A stretch of DNA of 23,396 nucleotides, taken from NCBI GenBank assembly GCA_003218785.1, contig QHOM01000010.1, positions 10,644-34,039 on the forward strand, in the 5' to 3' direction. This document shows, piece by piece, positions 13,916 through 21,939 of this stretch. The DNA comes from Verrucomicrobiota bacterium. GTDB taxonomy: Bacteria > Verrucomicrobiota > Verrucomicrobiia > Chthoniobacterales > UBA10450. The notes below the pieces were generated by a model. It saw only the letters and a list, made by a program, of their open reading frames with translations. It was not told the DNA's origin and searched no databases. The position numbers were made by a program, and so were the translations under genes. The stretch's first letter is position 1, and the number at the start of each line of letters is the position of its first letter.

Positions 13916-14979
13916 ATGAAATCTGAGATCGAGAACCAGTCAGCAGAAATATCAAGCGAGGAATTGAAAAACGACCTCGTCCTGTTTGCACGGGAGCTTG
14001 GATTCGATTCGTGCCGCGTTGGAGCCTGTGCTTTCCCGGCCCATGCCACTGAGTTTCAGGATTGGTTGCGACAGGGTGCGGCGGGAGAAATGAGTTACAT
14101 GCAGCGCGGCGAAGAAATTACTTTCAAGGAGAGGTGGTACACGCGCCTGCGCAAAGCTTCGGCGTGGCAGGCAGGGCCGCGGCTGTAGAGGGAGCAACCG
14201 GACGAATCGCGCGCTATGCCTGGGGCAACGATTACCATGATGTGGTCGCGGTGAAGCTGGACAAGATCGACAATTTCCTTCGCGGATTCGGCGGTAGACA
14301 AAAATGTTATGTGGACACAGGACCCATTTTGGAGCGCGATCATGCAGCTGAAGCGGGGATCGGCTGGCAAGGCAAAAGCACGATGTTGATCGATCCGCGT
14401 CTCGGAACGTGGTTTTTTCTCGCTGAAATCCTAACGACGCTCGAGTTGCCACCCGATTCGCCACAACGTGACCGTTGCGGAAAATGTGAGCGTTGCATTG
14501 CAGCCTGTCCAACCGGCGCAATCACTACTCCGCATCGACTCGATGCACGTCGCTGCATTTCTTATTTAACAATCGAACTGAAAGGACCCATCCCGCTGGA
14601 TCTTCGTCCACTTATAGGAAATCGGATTTTTGGTTGCGATGATTGTCTCGATGCTTGTCCATGGAATCGCTTCGCTCGCCTATCCCGGGAAACTGCGTTC
14701 TCGGCACGTCAATCAACGACGGGCATGTCGCTGCGAGACTATCTGAAACTGAACGATTCGGAATTCCGCGCGCTGTTCAGAAATTCGCCAATAAAACGAA
14801 TCAAGCGATGCGGTTTTTTGCGCAATGTCTGCGTCGCGTTAGGCAACGTCGGCGATTTGACGGACCTGCCCGCTCTCGAACGCGCGGCGTCCGATTCCGA
14901 ACCGTTGATCGCCGAGCATGCGGCTTGGGCGATTGAACAAATCCGGGAACACTTCCGGGTGAAAAGGCCCAAAAATTAG
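13916..14979 (+). pseudogene. queG: Epoxyqueuosine reductase gene with out-of-frame internal deletion
   Basis: QueG reduces epoxyqueuosine to queuosine in tRNA, using cobalamin and two [4Fe-4S] clusters. The first frame (13916 to about 14115) gives the normal N-terminus through ELGFDSCRVGA, FQDWLRQGAAGEMSYMQRG, then runs out of family sequence and stops at 14188. Similarity resumes one frame over at about NYFQGEV (near 14117) and GATGRIARYAWGNDYHDV, and continues to a stop at 14979. The ~20 residues normally between them (the DP..LLPGARSVIV block) are missing, with a net frame change. The rest is intact: VDTGPILERDHAAEAGIGW, CGKCERCIAACPTGAI, CDDCLDACPWNR and a HEAT-like C-terminus. Either a recent pseudogene or a local assembly error. 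Confidence 0.85.
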
Positions 14980-15032
14980 TTGAATCCAAAAGTACCGCAT
15001 TCGCATCCAATCAGTGTTGCTGTGAACGGGAT

Positions 15033-15062
15033 TTGCTTTGCAAGAGTCTAAAGAGCCATTAT
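15033..15062 (+). promoter_or_regulatory. Possible sigma70-type promoter for the MacAB-like operon
   Basis: TTGCTT at 15033-15038 and CATTAT at 15057-15062 are spaced by 18 bp in the 116-bp gap before the adaptor gene. A small hairpin follows (ACGCC 15068-15072, GGCGT 15079-15083) in what would be the leader. The match is moderate and unsupported by anything else. Confidence 0.3.
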
Positions 15063-15095
15063 TTGTGACGCCCTGGATGGCGTGAACCCTTTGTC

Positions 15096-16457
15096 ATGCA
15101 TCAAACTTTAGTTACGCCCACGGTTGCGCCCGAAACGGCTAAGAAGCGACGATCACGACGCAGGCGCTACATCATTTTCGGCTCCATTGGTGTCGTACTG
15201 CTGCTGATCATTATCTGGGTCATCGCGAGCAAACGCGAGAAACCGATCCCGGTAACTACCGAGAAAGCCGTCCGCAAGACAATTCTGCAGACCGTTTCCG
15301 CCACGGGGAAGGCGCAACCCGAAACGGAGGTGAAGATCTCACCGGAAGTGGCGGGCGAGATCATTGATTTGCCAGTCGAAGATGGAAAGGCGATCAACAA
15401 AGGTGATCTGCTCGTGCGGATAAAGCCGGATTCCTACAAGGCCCTGCTCGAGCAACAGGAGGCAGCGATCAGCTCGGCCAAGGCGACGAATCTTCAACAA
15501 AAGGCGACGATGATGAAGACGGAGCAGGATCTTAAACGCGCCGATGATATGTTCGCGAAGAAAACCATTTCTATTCAAGAATACAACGCCGCGCAGGCTG
15601 CTTACGACGTGGCCAAGAATACCTACGAAAGCTCGCTGCACGAGATCGAGCGCGCGCAAGCAGGTTCGAGTCAGGCGCGGGATCAACTTTCGAAGACAAC
15701 GGTTTATTCGCCGATCAATGGGACCGTGACAATTTTGAACAGCAAATTGGGCGAACGTATCGTAGCGACAGGGCAATTCGCGGGAACGGAAGTGATGCGC
15801 GTGGCGGATCTCGGCCACATGGAAGCACGCGTGGATGTGAACGAGAACGACGTCGTAAACGTCAAAGTTGGCGACAAGGCCAACGTGAAGATCGATGCGT
15901 ACGGTGACCGGAACTTTCACGGCACTGTTTATCAGATCGCGAACACAGGAAAGACGACCGGCGCGGGGACGCAGGAAGAAGTAACCAACTTTGAGGTGAA
16001 AATTCGTATCGACGATCACGATGTGACATTGAAACCGGGGCTAAGTTGCACGGCCGATATCGAAACGAATATGGTGAAGGACGTCGTGGCCGTGCCGATG
16101 CAGGCCGTAACGATTCGAACCGGCGACACCAACTTGAGTCCAGAGGAGATCGAAAAGAAAAAACAGAAGACAGCGCAGCGAGATAAAGGCGACAACAGCG
16201 CAGATTACGTTAACGAGCGCCAGGAAAAGGCGACGCAGAAAGGGGAGCACGAGAAAATTGCCAAGGTTGTGTTTCTGAAAAAAGGCAGCAAGGCGCAGAT
16301 GGTGAAGGTAACGACCGGGATCTCGGATGACACCTACATGGAGATCAAGAGCGGCGTGCAACCCGGTGATGAAGTGGTCTCCGGCAGTTACAGCGCGATC
16401 AGCCGCAAATTAAAGGACGGCGCCAAACTTACTTACGACAAGGAAGCGACGAAATAG
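15096..16457 (+). CDS. MacA/HlyD-type periplasmic adaptor of an ABC export system
   Basis: 453 residues. A basic N-terminus (KKRRSRRRR) and one membrane anchor (about 25-44) place the rest in the periplasm. The lipoyl/barrel-sandwich half begins at TVSATGKAQPETEVKISPEVAGEI. A long alpha-helical hairpin follows at about 110-200, Ala/Gln/Lys rich and lacking prolines. The second lipoyl half is TTVYSPINGTVTILNSKLGERI. The beta-barrel follows with MEARVDVNENDVVNVKVGDKA and LKPGLSCTADIE. A Lys/Glu-rich insertion at about 342-388 interrupts the membrane-proximal domain. It leads an operon with an ATPase and two permeases; an outer-membrane TolC partner is not in the window. Cargo is unknown. Confidence 0.88.
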   Translation: MHQTLVTPTVAPETAKKRRSRRRRYIIFGSIGVVLLLIIIWVIASKREKPIPVTTEKAVRKTILQTVSATGKAQPETEVKISPEVAGEIIDLPVEDGKAINKGDLLVRIKPDSYKALLEQQEAAISSAKATNLQQKATMMKTEQDLKRADDMFAKKTISIQEYNAAQAAYDVAKNTYESSLHEIERAQAGSSQARDQLSKTTVYSPINGTVTILNSKLGERIVATGQFAGTEVMRVADLGHMEARVDVNENDVVNVKVGDKANVKIDAYGDRNFHGTVYQIANTGKTTGAGTQEEVTNFEVKIRIDDHDVTLKPGLSCTADIETNMVKDVVAVPMQAVTIRTGDTNLSPEEIEKKKQKTAQRDKGDNSADYVNERQEKATQKGEHEKIAKVVFLKKGSKAQMVKVTTGISDDTYMEIKSGVQPGDEVVSGSYSAISRKLKDGAKLTYDKEATK

Positions 16458-16485
16458 CCGAGCGGCGCGCCGCGCGAGTCGTTTG

Positions 16486-17238
16486 ATGAACAAGCTCAAC
16501 TCTGATATGACTCGACCACGGGGTCCCGTCGTCATCGACATCGAGAACATCACCAAGGACTACGTGATGGGCGAAGAAATCGTGCGGGCTTTGCGCGGGG
16601 TCTCGCTTCAAATTCACCACAACGAGTACATCGCGATCATGGGGCCAAGCGGCAGCGGCAAATCAACGCTCATGAACATGTTTGGTTGCCTCGACACCCC
16701 CACCTCCGGACGTTACGAATTTAACGGTAAGAACGTGGCGGCCATGGACGATGACGAACTCGCGGCGATTCGAAATCGGGAGATCGGCTTCGTTTTTCAA
16801 ACATTTAACTTGCTCCCGCGCTCCACCAGTCTGCGCAACGTTGAGCTTCCACTCATCTACGCAGGAATGGATCCGGAGGCGCGCGAAGAACGCGCGACGC
16901 AGGCACTTGTCGATGTTGGCTTGGGCGACCGCATTCATCATAAGCCGAACGAATTGTCCGGCGGTCAGCGTCAGCGCGTGGCGATCGCGCGCGCGTTGGT
17001 GAACAATCCTTCGATTATTTTGGCCGACGAACCAACTGGCAATCTCGATTCCAAGACCGGCGAAGAGATCATGGGGTTGCTCGAGGACCTGTATTCGCGT
17101 GGCAACACCATCATTCTGGTGACGCACGAGCGCGACATCGCAGTGCATGCACGCCGCACCGTGCATTTACGCGACGGATTGATCGAGCGCGACGAAGTTG
17201 GTTTCGTTCCGAAGGTCGAGTCGCTAGCAATGCGCTAA
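16486..17238 (+). CDS. ABC transporter ATP-binding protein, MacB/LolD type
   Basis: 250 residues from the ATG at 16486; a TTG one codon earlier is possible. All nucleotide-binding motifs are present: Walker A GPSGSGKST (53-61), Q-loop Gln105 in FVFQTFNLLP, signature LSGGQRQ (157-163), Walker B IILADE (177-182) with PTGNLDS after it, and switch His214 in LVTHE. The NIT...Y.MG..V.AL.GVS start and GCLDTPTSG are typical of the MacB/LolD/FtsE subfamily, which power mechanotransmission rather than classical transport. It lies 28 bp after the adaptor gene and 69 bp before the first permease. It is a stand-alone ATPase, not fused to a permease as in E. coli MacB. Confidence 0.93.
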   Translation: MNKLNSDMTRPRGPVVIDIENITKDYVMGEEIVRALRGVSLQIHHNEYIAIMGPSGSGKSTLMNMFGCLDTPTSGRYEFNGKNVAAMDDDELAAIRNREIGFVFQTFNLLPRSTSLRNVELPLIYAGMDPEAREERATQALVDVGLGDRIHHKPNELSGGQRQRVAIARALVNNPSIILADEPTGNLDSKTGEEIMGLLEDLYSRGNTIILVTHERDIAVHARRTVHLRDGLIERDEVGFVPKVESLAMR

Positions 17239-17275
17239 GTTCCATATGAAAAACCTGCAGCCGGCGATCGGTACT

Positions 17276-17292
17276 ACAGGCTGGGAGCCTGT
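17276..17292. repeat. Perfect 7-bp hairpin in the ATPase-permease gap
   Basis: ACAGGCTGGGAGCCTGT: stem ACAGGCT/AGCCTGT with a GGG loop. It ends 15 bp before the ATG of the first permease and lies inside a 69-bp spacer of otherwise tightly packed genes. It could fold over the ribosome-binding region of the permease. It resembles an interspersed palindrome that I associate with Verrucomicrobia, and it shares its ACAG...CTGT outline with the hairpin near 2228. Confidence 0.6.
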
Positions 17293-17307
17293 GCTCTCCA
17301 GAAACAG

Positions 17308-18558
17308 ATGAAGCGTTTTCTCTGTGAGCTGAGCGAAAGCTGGAAGATCGCTGTGGCGCAAATGCGCTCGAACATGACGCGTTCCACTCTGACTGCACTC
17401 GGCGTTATCATTGGCATCGTGGCCGTAACGTTGATGGGCACGGCTATTGGCGGAATTCAAGTCGGGTTCGACAAAAGCATGGCCATCTTCGGCGATGACG
17501 TTCTCTACGTCGGACAATGGCCTTGGAAGAATGTGGACGACTGGTGGAATTACCGCGACCGCAAGAAGATCAAGACCGAATATGCGGAAGAGCTTAACCG
17601 TACGATCGCAATGACGCCGAACTCCGACCTCACCATCGCGATTCCAACCTCCAGTGTTTACCGCAGCGTAAAATACACGGACAGCGAAGTGAACAATGTT
17701 TTGATCCGCGGCACCGTGTCAGATTACATCATCACCTCGACATTTGATTTCAAAGAAGGTCGCTTTTTCAACGAACTGGAATCACGCGACGGCACGAATG
17801 TCTGTGTGATCGGCTACGATGTGGCCGATGCACTTTTTCCGTCCGCCAGTCCGATTAACAAAGTGGTCCTGATTAATGGTCAGCCTTTCAAAGTGATCGG
17901 CGTTATTTCCCGGCAAGGCTCGTTTCTCGGACTGTTCAGCCTCGATTCAATCGTAGTCATGCCGCTGCCGGCATTTCAGAAATATTTCACCGCCAAAAGC
18001 GAAGCGGAAATTCTCGTAAAAGTGAAGGACAAGACGAAGCTAGACGACGCGAAAGATGAACTCACGGGATTGATGCGACGCGTGCGGGGATTGTCTCCGG
18101 AAAAAAGGGATGACTTCAGCATTAACGAACAGCAAGCATTGAAGAGCACACTTGATCCGATCAAGAATTCAATCGCCATAGCAGGACTTTTCATCACCGG
18201 TCTCTCTCTTTTTGTTGGTGCGATTGGGATCATGAACATCACATTTGTTAGCGTGAAAGAGCGAACCAAGGAAATCGGGACGCGCAAAGCGCTTGGGGCG
18301 CGTCGCCGCACCGTCTTGTTGCAATTTTTGATTGAATCGACGGCGCTTTGTCTTCTCGGCGGATTCATCGGACTCACGGTTGCGTATCTGATGTGTTTCG
18401 GAATTGGAAAAGCGTTTCCATCGTTCCCGATTCACTTTTCATTTGAACTCGTACTCGCCAGTATAATCGTATCGGTTTTGACTGGATTGTTTTCGGGATT
18501 CGCTCCGGCGTGGACGGCATCGCGTCTCGATCCGGTGACAGCCTTGCGCTACGAATGA
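17308..18558 (+). CDS. ABC transporter permease, MacB/FtsX type (first of two)
   Basis: 416 residues with the MacB topology. One N-terminal membrane helix lies at about 27-49 (TLTALGVIIGIVAVTLMG). A large periplasmic domain (about 50-285) carries the MacB-PCD-type segments DVLYVGQWPW, IPTSSVYRSVKYTD and FFNELESRDGTNVCVIGYDVADALFP. Three membrane helices follow near 289-312, 340-362 and 378-402. SVKERTKEIGTRKALGARRRTVLLQFLIES is the cytoplasmic coupling motif that touches the ATPase, and the chain ends in LDPVTALRYE, a family hallmark. It starts 69 bp after the ATPase and ends 20 bp before a second, divergent paralogue. No ATPase domain is fused. Confidence 0.9.
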   Translation: MKRFLCELSESWKIAVAQMRSNMTRSTLTALGVIIGIVAVTLMGTAIGGIQVGFDKSMAIFGDDVLYVGQWPWKNVDDWWNYRDRKKIKTEYAEELNRTIAMTPNSDLTIAIPTSSVYRSVKYTDSEVNNVLIRGTVSDYIITSTFDFKEGRFFNELESRDGTNVCVIGYDVADALFPSASPINKVVLINGQPFKVIGVISRQGSFLGLFSLDSIVVMPLPAFQKYFTAKSEAEILVKVKDKTKLDDAKDELTGLMRRVRGLSPEKRDDFSINEQQALKSTLDPIKNSIAIAGLFITGLSLFVGAIGIMNITFVSVKERTKEIGTRKALGARRRTVLLQFLIESTALCLLGGFIGLTVAYLMCFGIGKAFPSFPIHFSFELVLASIIVSVLTGLFSGFAPAWTASRLDPVTALRYE

Positions 18559-18578
18559 ACCCCTAGCGCAACATCGAC

Positions 18579-19820
18579 ATGTTCTTCGGCGAGATCATAG
18601 CGATGGCATTGAATTCGTTAGGCGCGCACAAACTGCGCTCCGGTCTGACGATGATCGGAATCACGATTGGGGTTTTCTCCATCATCTCCGTGATGACCGC
18701 GATCGGCGCACTGCAAAATTCGATCGAGAACGGGCTGAGCTTCCTTGGCTCAAATATCTTCCAGTTCGCAAAATATCCGGCGAACGTGAATATCGGGGGC
18801 GAGATTAAGAAAAAATATCAAAACCGGAGAAACATCAGCTATCGCCAGGCGCTGCATTATTATCAGCTAATGGAGGGCGATGCGCGCGAGATTTGCCTCA
18901 AGTGCTTTGGCTACGAGCTGAAAGGTCAGGCCGTTTATAATGGCGTGAAAACGACGCCAAGCCTCCTCATCGTGGGAACTAACCGCAGTTTTCTCACAGC
19001 AAATGCTTATACGCTCGGCTATGGTCGCAATTTGAATGACGAAGATGTCAATCTTGCGCGCCGTGTGATCGTCGTCGGAAAAATAATTGAGAAACGCTTG
19101 TTCCCGCACGAATCGCCGATCGGCAAAGTCATCCGAGTAAGCGGACACACTTACACGATCATTGGCGTGCTTGCCGAAAAAGGGACCTCCTTCGGCCAAA
19201 GCCAGGACGACCTTTGTATAATGCCGATCACGCGTTTCTTCGAAGACTTCGGCGAAGCCAAACGGACGGTGAACATCGCGACGCAAGCGTTCTCCGCGGA
19301 GACATACAATCGCACGCTCGACAAGGCCGTTGGTGCGATGCGCATCGTGCGGGGCCTGCGCGCGAATCAGGAAAACGATTTCGAGATTTATTCAAATGAT
19401 TCGTTGAAGAGCGCGTTTATTTCGGTAGCAGGGATAGTGCGCATTGGCGCGTTTGTGATCAGTTTCATTGCGCTCGTGGCTGCCGGCATCGGTATCATGA
19501 ACATCATGCTCGTAAGCGTGACCGAGCGGACGAAGGAGATCGGCGTGCGCAAATCGATCGGCGCGCGCAGTCGCGATATTTTGCGGCAATTTTTAACCGA
19601 AGCGGTTTTTATCTCTGAAGCAGGCGGAATCCTGGGGATTATTCTTGGAGTGATTGGCGGCGATTTACTCGCTGTCTGGCTAAAGGTGGACATTATTTTT
19701 CCGTTGGGCTGGGCCTTGGCCGGTTTGATTGTCTGTTCGGCGATTGGCATTGGGTTCGGCTTCTATCCGGCCTACCGGGCAGCCGCTCTCGATCCCATCG
19801 AAGCGCTGCGCTACGAATAG
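18579..19820 (+). CDS. ABC transporter permease, MacB/FtsX type (second of two)
   Basis: 413 residues with the same topology as its neighbour: a membrane helix at about 20-45, a periplasmic domain to about 283, and three C-terminal helices near 284-310, 345-368 and 374-400. The coupling motif SVTERTKEIGVRKSIGARSRDILRQF and the ending LDPIEALRYE match the first permease, but the periplasmic domains differ clearly (here FAKYPANVNIGGEIKKKYQNRR and GDAREICLKCFGYEL, with a CxxC pair). Two different permeases beside a single ATPase gene suggest a heterodimeric membrane part, unlike homodimeric E. coli MacB. Whether they pair with each other is inference. Confidence 0.9.
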   Translation: MFFGEIIAMALNSLGAHKLRSGLTMIGITIGVFSIISVMTAIGALQNSIENGLSFLGSNIFQFAKYPANVNIGGEIKKKYQNRRNISYRQALHYYQLMEGDAREICLKCFGYELKGQAVYNGVKTTPSLLIVGTNRSFLTANAYTLGYGRNLNDEDVNLARRVIVVGKIIEKRLFPHESPIGKVIRVSGHTYTIIGVLAEKGTSFGQSQDDLCIMPITRFFEDFGEAKRTVNIATQAFSAETYNRTLDKAVGAMRIVRGLRANQENDFEIYSNDSLKSAFISVAGIVRIGAFVISFIALVAAGIGIMNIMLVSVTERTKEIGVRKSIGARSRDILRQFLTEAVFISEAGGILGIILGVIGGDLLAVWLKVDIIFPLGWALAGLIVCSAIGIGFGFYPAYRAAALDPIEALRYE

Positions 19821-19853
19821 CAAATTCGAAACCAAAGCTCCCATCACGGAGAA

Positions 19854-19867
19854 CGCAACTTGTTGCG
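19854..19867. terminator. Hairpin between convergent permease and purB genes
   Basis: CGCAAC at 19854-19859 and GTTGCG at 19862-19867 form a perfect 6-bp inverted repeat in the 84-bp space between two convergent genes. A second palindrome, GAGCGCGCTC, follows at once. The place suits a bidirectional terminator, but no T-run follows on either strand and the loop is only two bases unless the inner pairs open. Confidence 0.3.
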
Positions 19868-19904
19868 CTTGTGAGCGCGCTCGGTTCAGTCAAGAACAAT
19901 TGCG

Positions 19905-21200
19905 TTAATCCAAGCCAAGCGCGGTAAATGTCATATCGACATGCTGGAAATGAACATCCAGCGAGCAAAGGCGATCGATCTCCGCCTCGGAAAGTCGCGC
20001 CGCGATCTCCGATTCGCGTTTTATGTTTTCAGCGAATGTCCCCTCTCCTTTCCAAGTCTTCATGGCCGCGCGTTGCACTGCTTCGTACGCGCTCTTGCGT
20101 TCTGCACCTGCGCGAGTGAGCGCGAGCAAGATCGACTGACTGAAATACAAACCTTTCGTCAGCTCGAGATTCTGCTCCATCCGCTCGGGATAGACCTGCA
20201 AGCCTTCCACCAGCTCGCGCAATTTCACAAGCATATAATCGAGAAGAATGCACGAATCGGGCAAAATGATTCTCTCCGCGCTCGAGTGACTGATATCGCG
20301 CTCGTGCCAGAGAGCCACATTTTCCAAGGCGGCCACTGCATTGCCCCGAATGATGCGAGCCAAACCGCTAAGCCGTTCACTGGTAATCGGGTTGCGCTTA
20401 TGCGGCATGGCCGAACTGCCTTTCTGTCCTTCTGCAAAAAATTCCTCGACTTCGAGAACTTCAGTCCGCTGGAGATGGCGAAATTCGGTCGCCCAACGGT
20501 CGATACTTGAAGCGATGAGCGCGAGCGTGGCACAGAATTCGGCGTGCCGATCCCGCTGCACGATTTGGGTGGAAAGAGTCGCGGGTTTCAATCCCATTTT
20601 CTCACAAACCGCGCGCTCAATCTTTGGATCGACATGGGCATGGGTCCCGACCGCGCCACTTATTTTGCCGACGCGAATGCGCTCACACGTTTCTGTAAGG
20701 CGTTCTTCGGCGCGTCCGAATTCGTCGAACATGAGCGCAAGTTTTAGGCCAAACGTGATCGGTTCGGCATGAATGCCATGGCTGCGCCCGATCATCGGAG
20801 TCATTTTGAATTGTCGCGCCTTGTCCGCGACTGCGATGCGCAGCTTCTTCAAATCATCGAGAAGGATCGTCGCCGACTCTGTCAATTGGACTGCGAGCGA
20901 CGTGTCCAGGATATCTGATGAGGTTAATCCTTGATGGATCCAGCGCGCCGCTGATCCGACTGACTCAGCAACGTTTTCGAGAAAAGCGATAACGTCGTGA
21001 TTCGTCCGCTTTTCGATCTCCGCGATCTCAGGGATGGAGAACCGCGCCCGCTCCCGAATTTCCGCCGCGTCCTTCTTCGGAATTTGGCCAAGCGCAGCCA
21101 TCGCCTCGCAAGCGAGCGTTTCAATTTCGAGCCAAATCTGGTACTTGCGTTCGTCCGACCAAATCTTGCGCATTTCTGGCCGGGAATAACGATCGATCAC
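19905..21200 (-). CDS. purB: Adenylosuccinate lyase
   Basis: 431 residues, full length for the bacterial PurB of the fumarase/aspartase superfamily. It cleaves SAICAR and adenylosuccinate with release of fumarate, two steps of purine synthesis. The start MIDRYSRPEMRKIWSDERKY is a family hallmark. TNHDV carries His68, TSSDILDT is at 93-100, and GRSHGIHAEP at 138-147 carries the catalytic His141. The flexible signature loop GSSAMPHKRNP is at 261-271 with the catalytic serine. RDISHSSAERIILPD is also conserved. It stands alone on the minus strand, convergent with the permease operon and distant from purE. Confidence 0.97.
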   Translation of the reverse strand: MIDRYSRPEMRKIWSDERKYQIWLEIETLACEAMAALGQIPKKDAAEIRERARFSIPEIAEIEKRTNHDVIAFLENVAESVGSAARWIHQGLTSSDILDTSLAVQLTESATILLDDLKKLRIAVADKARQFKMTPMIGRSHGIHAEPITFGLKLALMFDEFGRAEERLTETCERIRVGKISGAVGTHAHVDPKIERAVCEKMGLKPATLSTQIVQRDRHAEFCATLALIASSIDRWATEFRHLQRTEVLEVEEFFAEGQKGSSAMPHKRNPITSERLSGLARIIRGNAVAALENVALWHERDISHSSAERIILPDSCILLDYMLVKLRELVEGLQVYPERMEQNLELTKGLYFSQSILLALTRAGAERKSAYEAVQRAAMKTWKGEGTFAENIKRESEIAARLSEAEIDRLCSLDVHFQHVDMTFTALGLD

Positions 21201-21317
21201 TATCGAAAGATAAAAGCGAGCGCCTTAGGCGGAAAGCGTTTTTCTGCGACAACGGAAATCTCCGACAGGCAAGCCGACGGAGACAAAATTGAAAACCGCG
21301 ACTCGAAGAGAATTCGC

Positions 21318-21339
21318 GAGCCCCGATTGTTACGGGCTC
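21318..21339 (-). terminator. Hairpin downstream of the small 81-residue gene
   Basis: GAGCCCCG (21318-21325) pairs with CGGGCTC (21333-21339) with one bulged C and a 7-nt loop. It begins about 17 bases past the stop of the minus-strand 81-residue frame, a suitable place for its terminator, but no U-run follows. Possibly a plain palindrome. Confidence 0.3.
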
Positions 21340-21355
21340 TGTTGATCTTAGCCGC

Positions 21356-21601
21356 TCAGCAAACGCGAGCACGCATGAAACGCCCGTTGTTTTGGACGCG
21401 CACCTGGCCGCTGGCGAAAAGATCCGCGACCGCTGCGACTGTCTCTTTGCTGCTCCTCGTGCAGGAACTTACCGCCACGATGAGATCGCCTAGGGAAAGC
21501 CTAGTGCGCGGCTTCAGGATTTGGCGATTTCTTTTCATATCGTGCCCATTCCGATTTGTAGCAACTCTAATGCCATCTGTCATTGTGAATATCTCGTCCA
21601 T
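21356..21601 (-). CDS. Possible small protein of unknown function (81 residues)
   Basis: An open frame of 81 residues in an otherwise empty region. The C-terminal two-thirds (RLSLGDLIVAVSSCTRSSKE, TVAAVADLFASGQVRVQNNG) reads like a compact helix-turn-helix-sized domain: an amphipathic helix, a second helix, then a strand. I think I recognise this pattern from small hypothetical proteins of soil Verrucomicrobia, but that is memory, not a search. The N-terminal ~22 residues are poor; ATG 21538 (MKRNRQILKP) is an alternative start that keeps the likely domain. No membrane segment. It lies between divergent purB and DedA regions with no clear promoter. Confidence 0.45.
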   Translation of the reverse strand: MDEIFTMTDGIRVATNRNGHDMKRNRQILKPRTRLSLGDLIVAVSSCTRSSKETVAAVADLFASGQVRVQNNGRFMRARVC

Positions 21602-21939
21602 GCCGGAGTGCAGTTATTCAATTCTTATGCACTTTAAAACTGACCGTCGAGCAACACTTTTGTTCAATTTTCGAACATTAAGATCTTGGACGGGATGGAA
21701 AACGCCAACTCGCAAGATCGATTGTTAGACAATCGGCTCCGAAGCGCTCTGGCGGCGATGCTAACAAATCTGGCTTCGCCGCCTGGCATCCTCGAGTACG
21801 TCGCGTCGACGACTGCTCGATCCGCCAGGCTCTATCAGATCGTGGACGGGACTCCACCAAAGTGGCTCGGAGGGACTACGAGCAGGAACGCGGCTTCATC
21901 AACCGCAACGTCAATACGTAAAGACCGCTTCCGGACTCG
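21602..21939. other. Intergenic region with nothing recognised
   Basis: About 340 bp between the small gene and the end of the DedA gene. The part near 21620-21700 is AT-rich relative to the window. An 85-codon open frame (21686-21943) and a 60-codon one on the other strand cover part of it, but both have low-complexity, Ser/Thr/Arg-rich translations and no family likeness. No RNA gene or repeat was seen. Confidence 0.5.

Noticed and set aside
15339..16019. 226-codon minus-strand open frame
   Set aside because: It lies opposite the adaptor gene; the His/Arg/Leu-rich translation has no domain likeness.
17246..17311. 21-codon open frame between the ATPase and first permease
   Set aside because: It has an ATG and overlaps the permease start, so a leader peptide is conceivable, but it spans the hairpin and there is no ribosome site or other support.
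20997..21728. 243-codon plus-strand open frame reaching past the purB start
   Set aside because: The first third is antisense to purB, and the rest has no recognisable domain or start signal; composition is like other antisense frames here.
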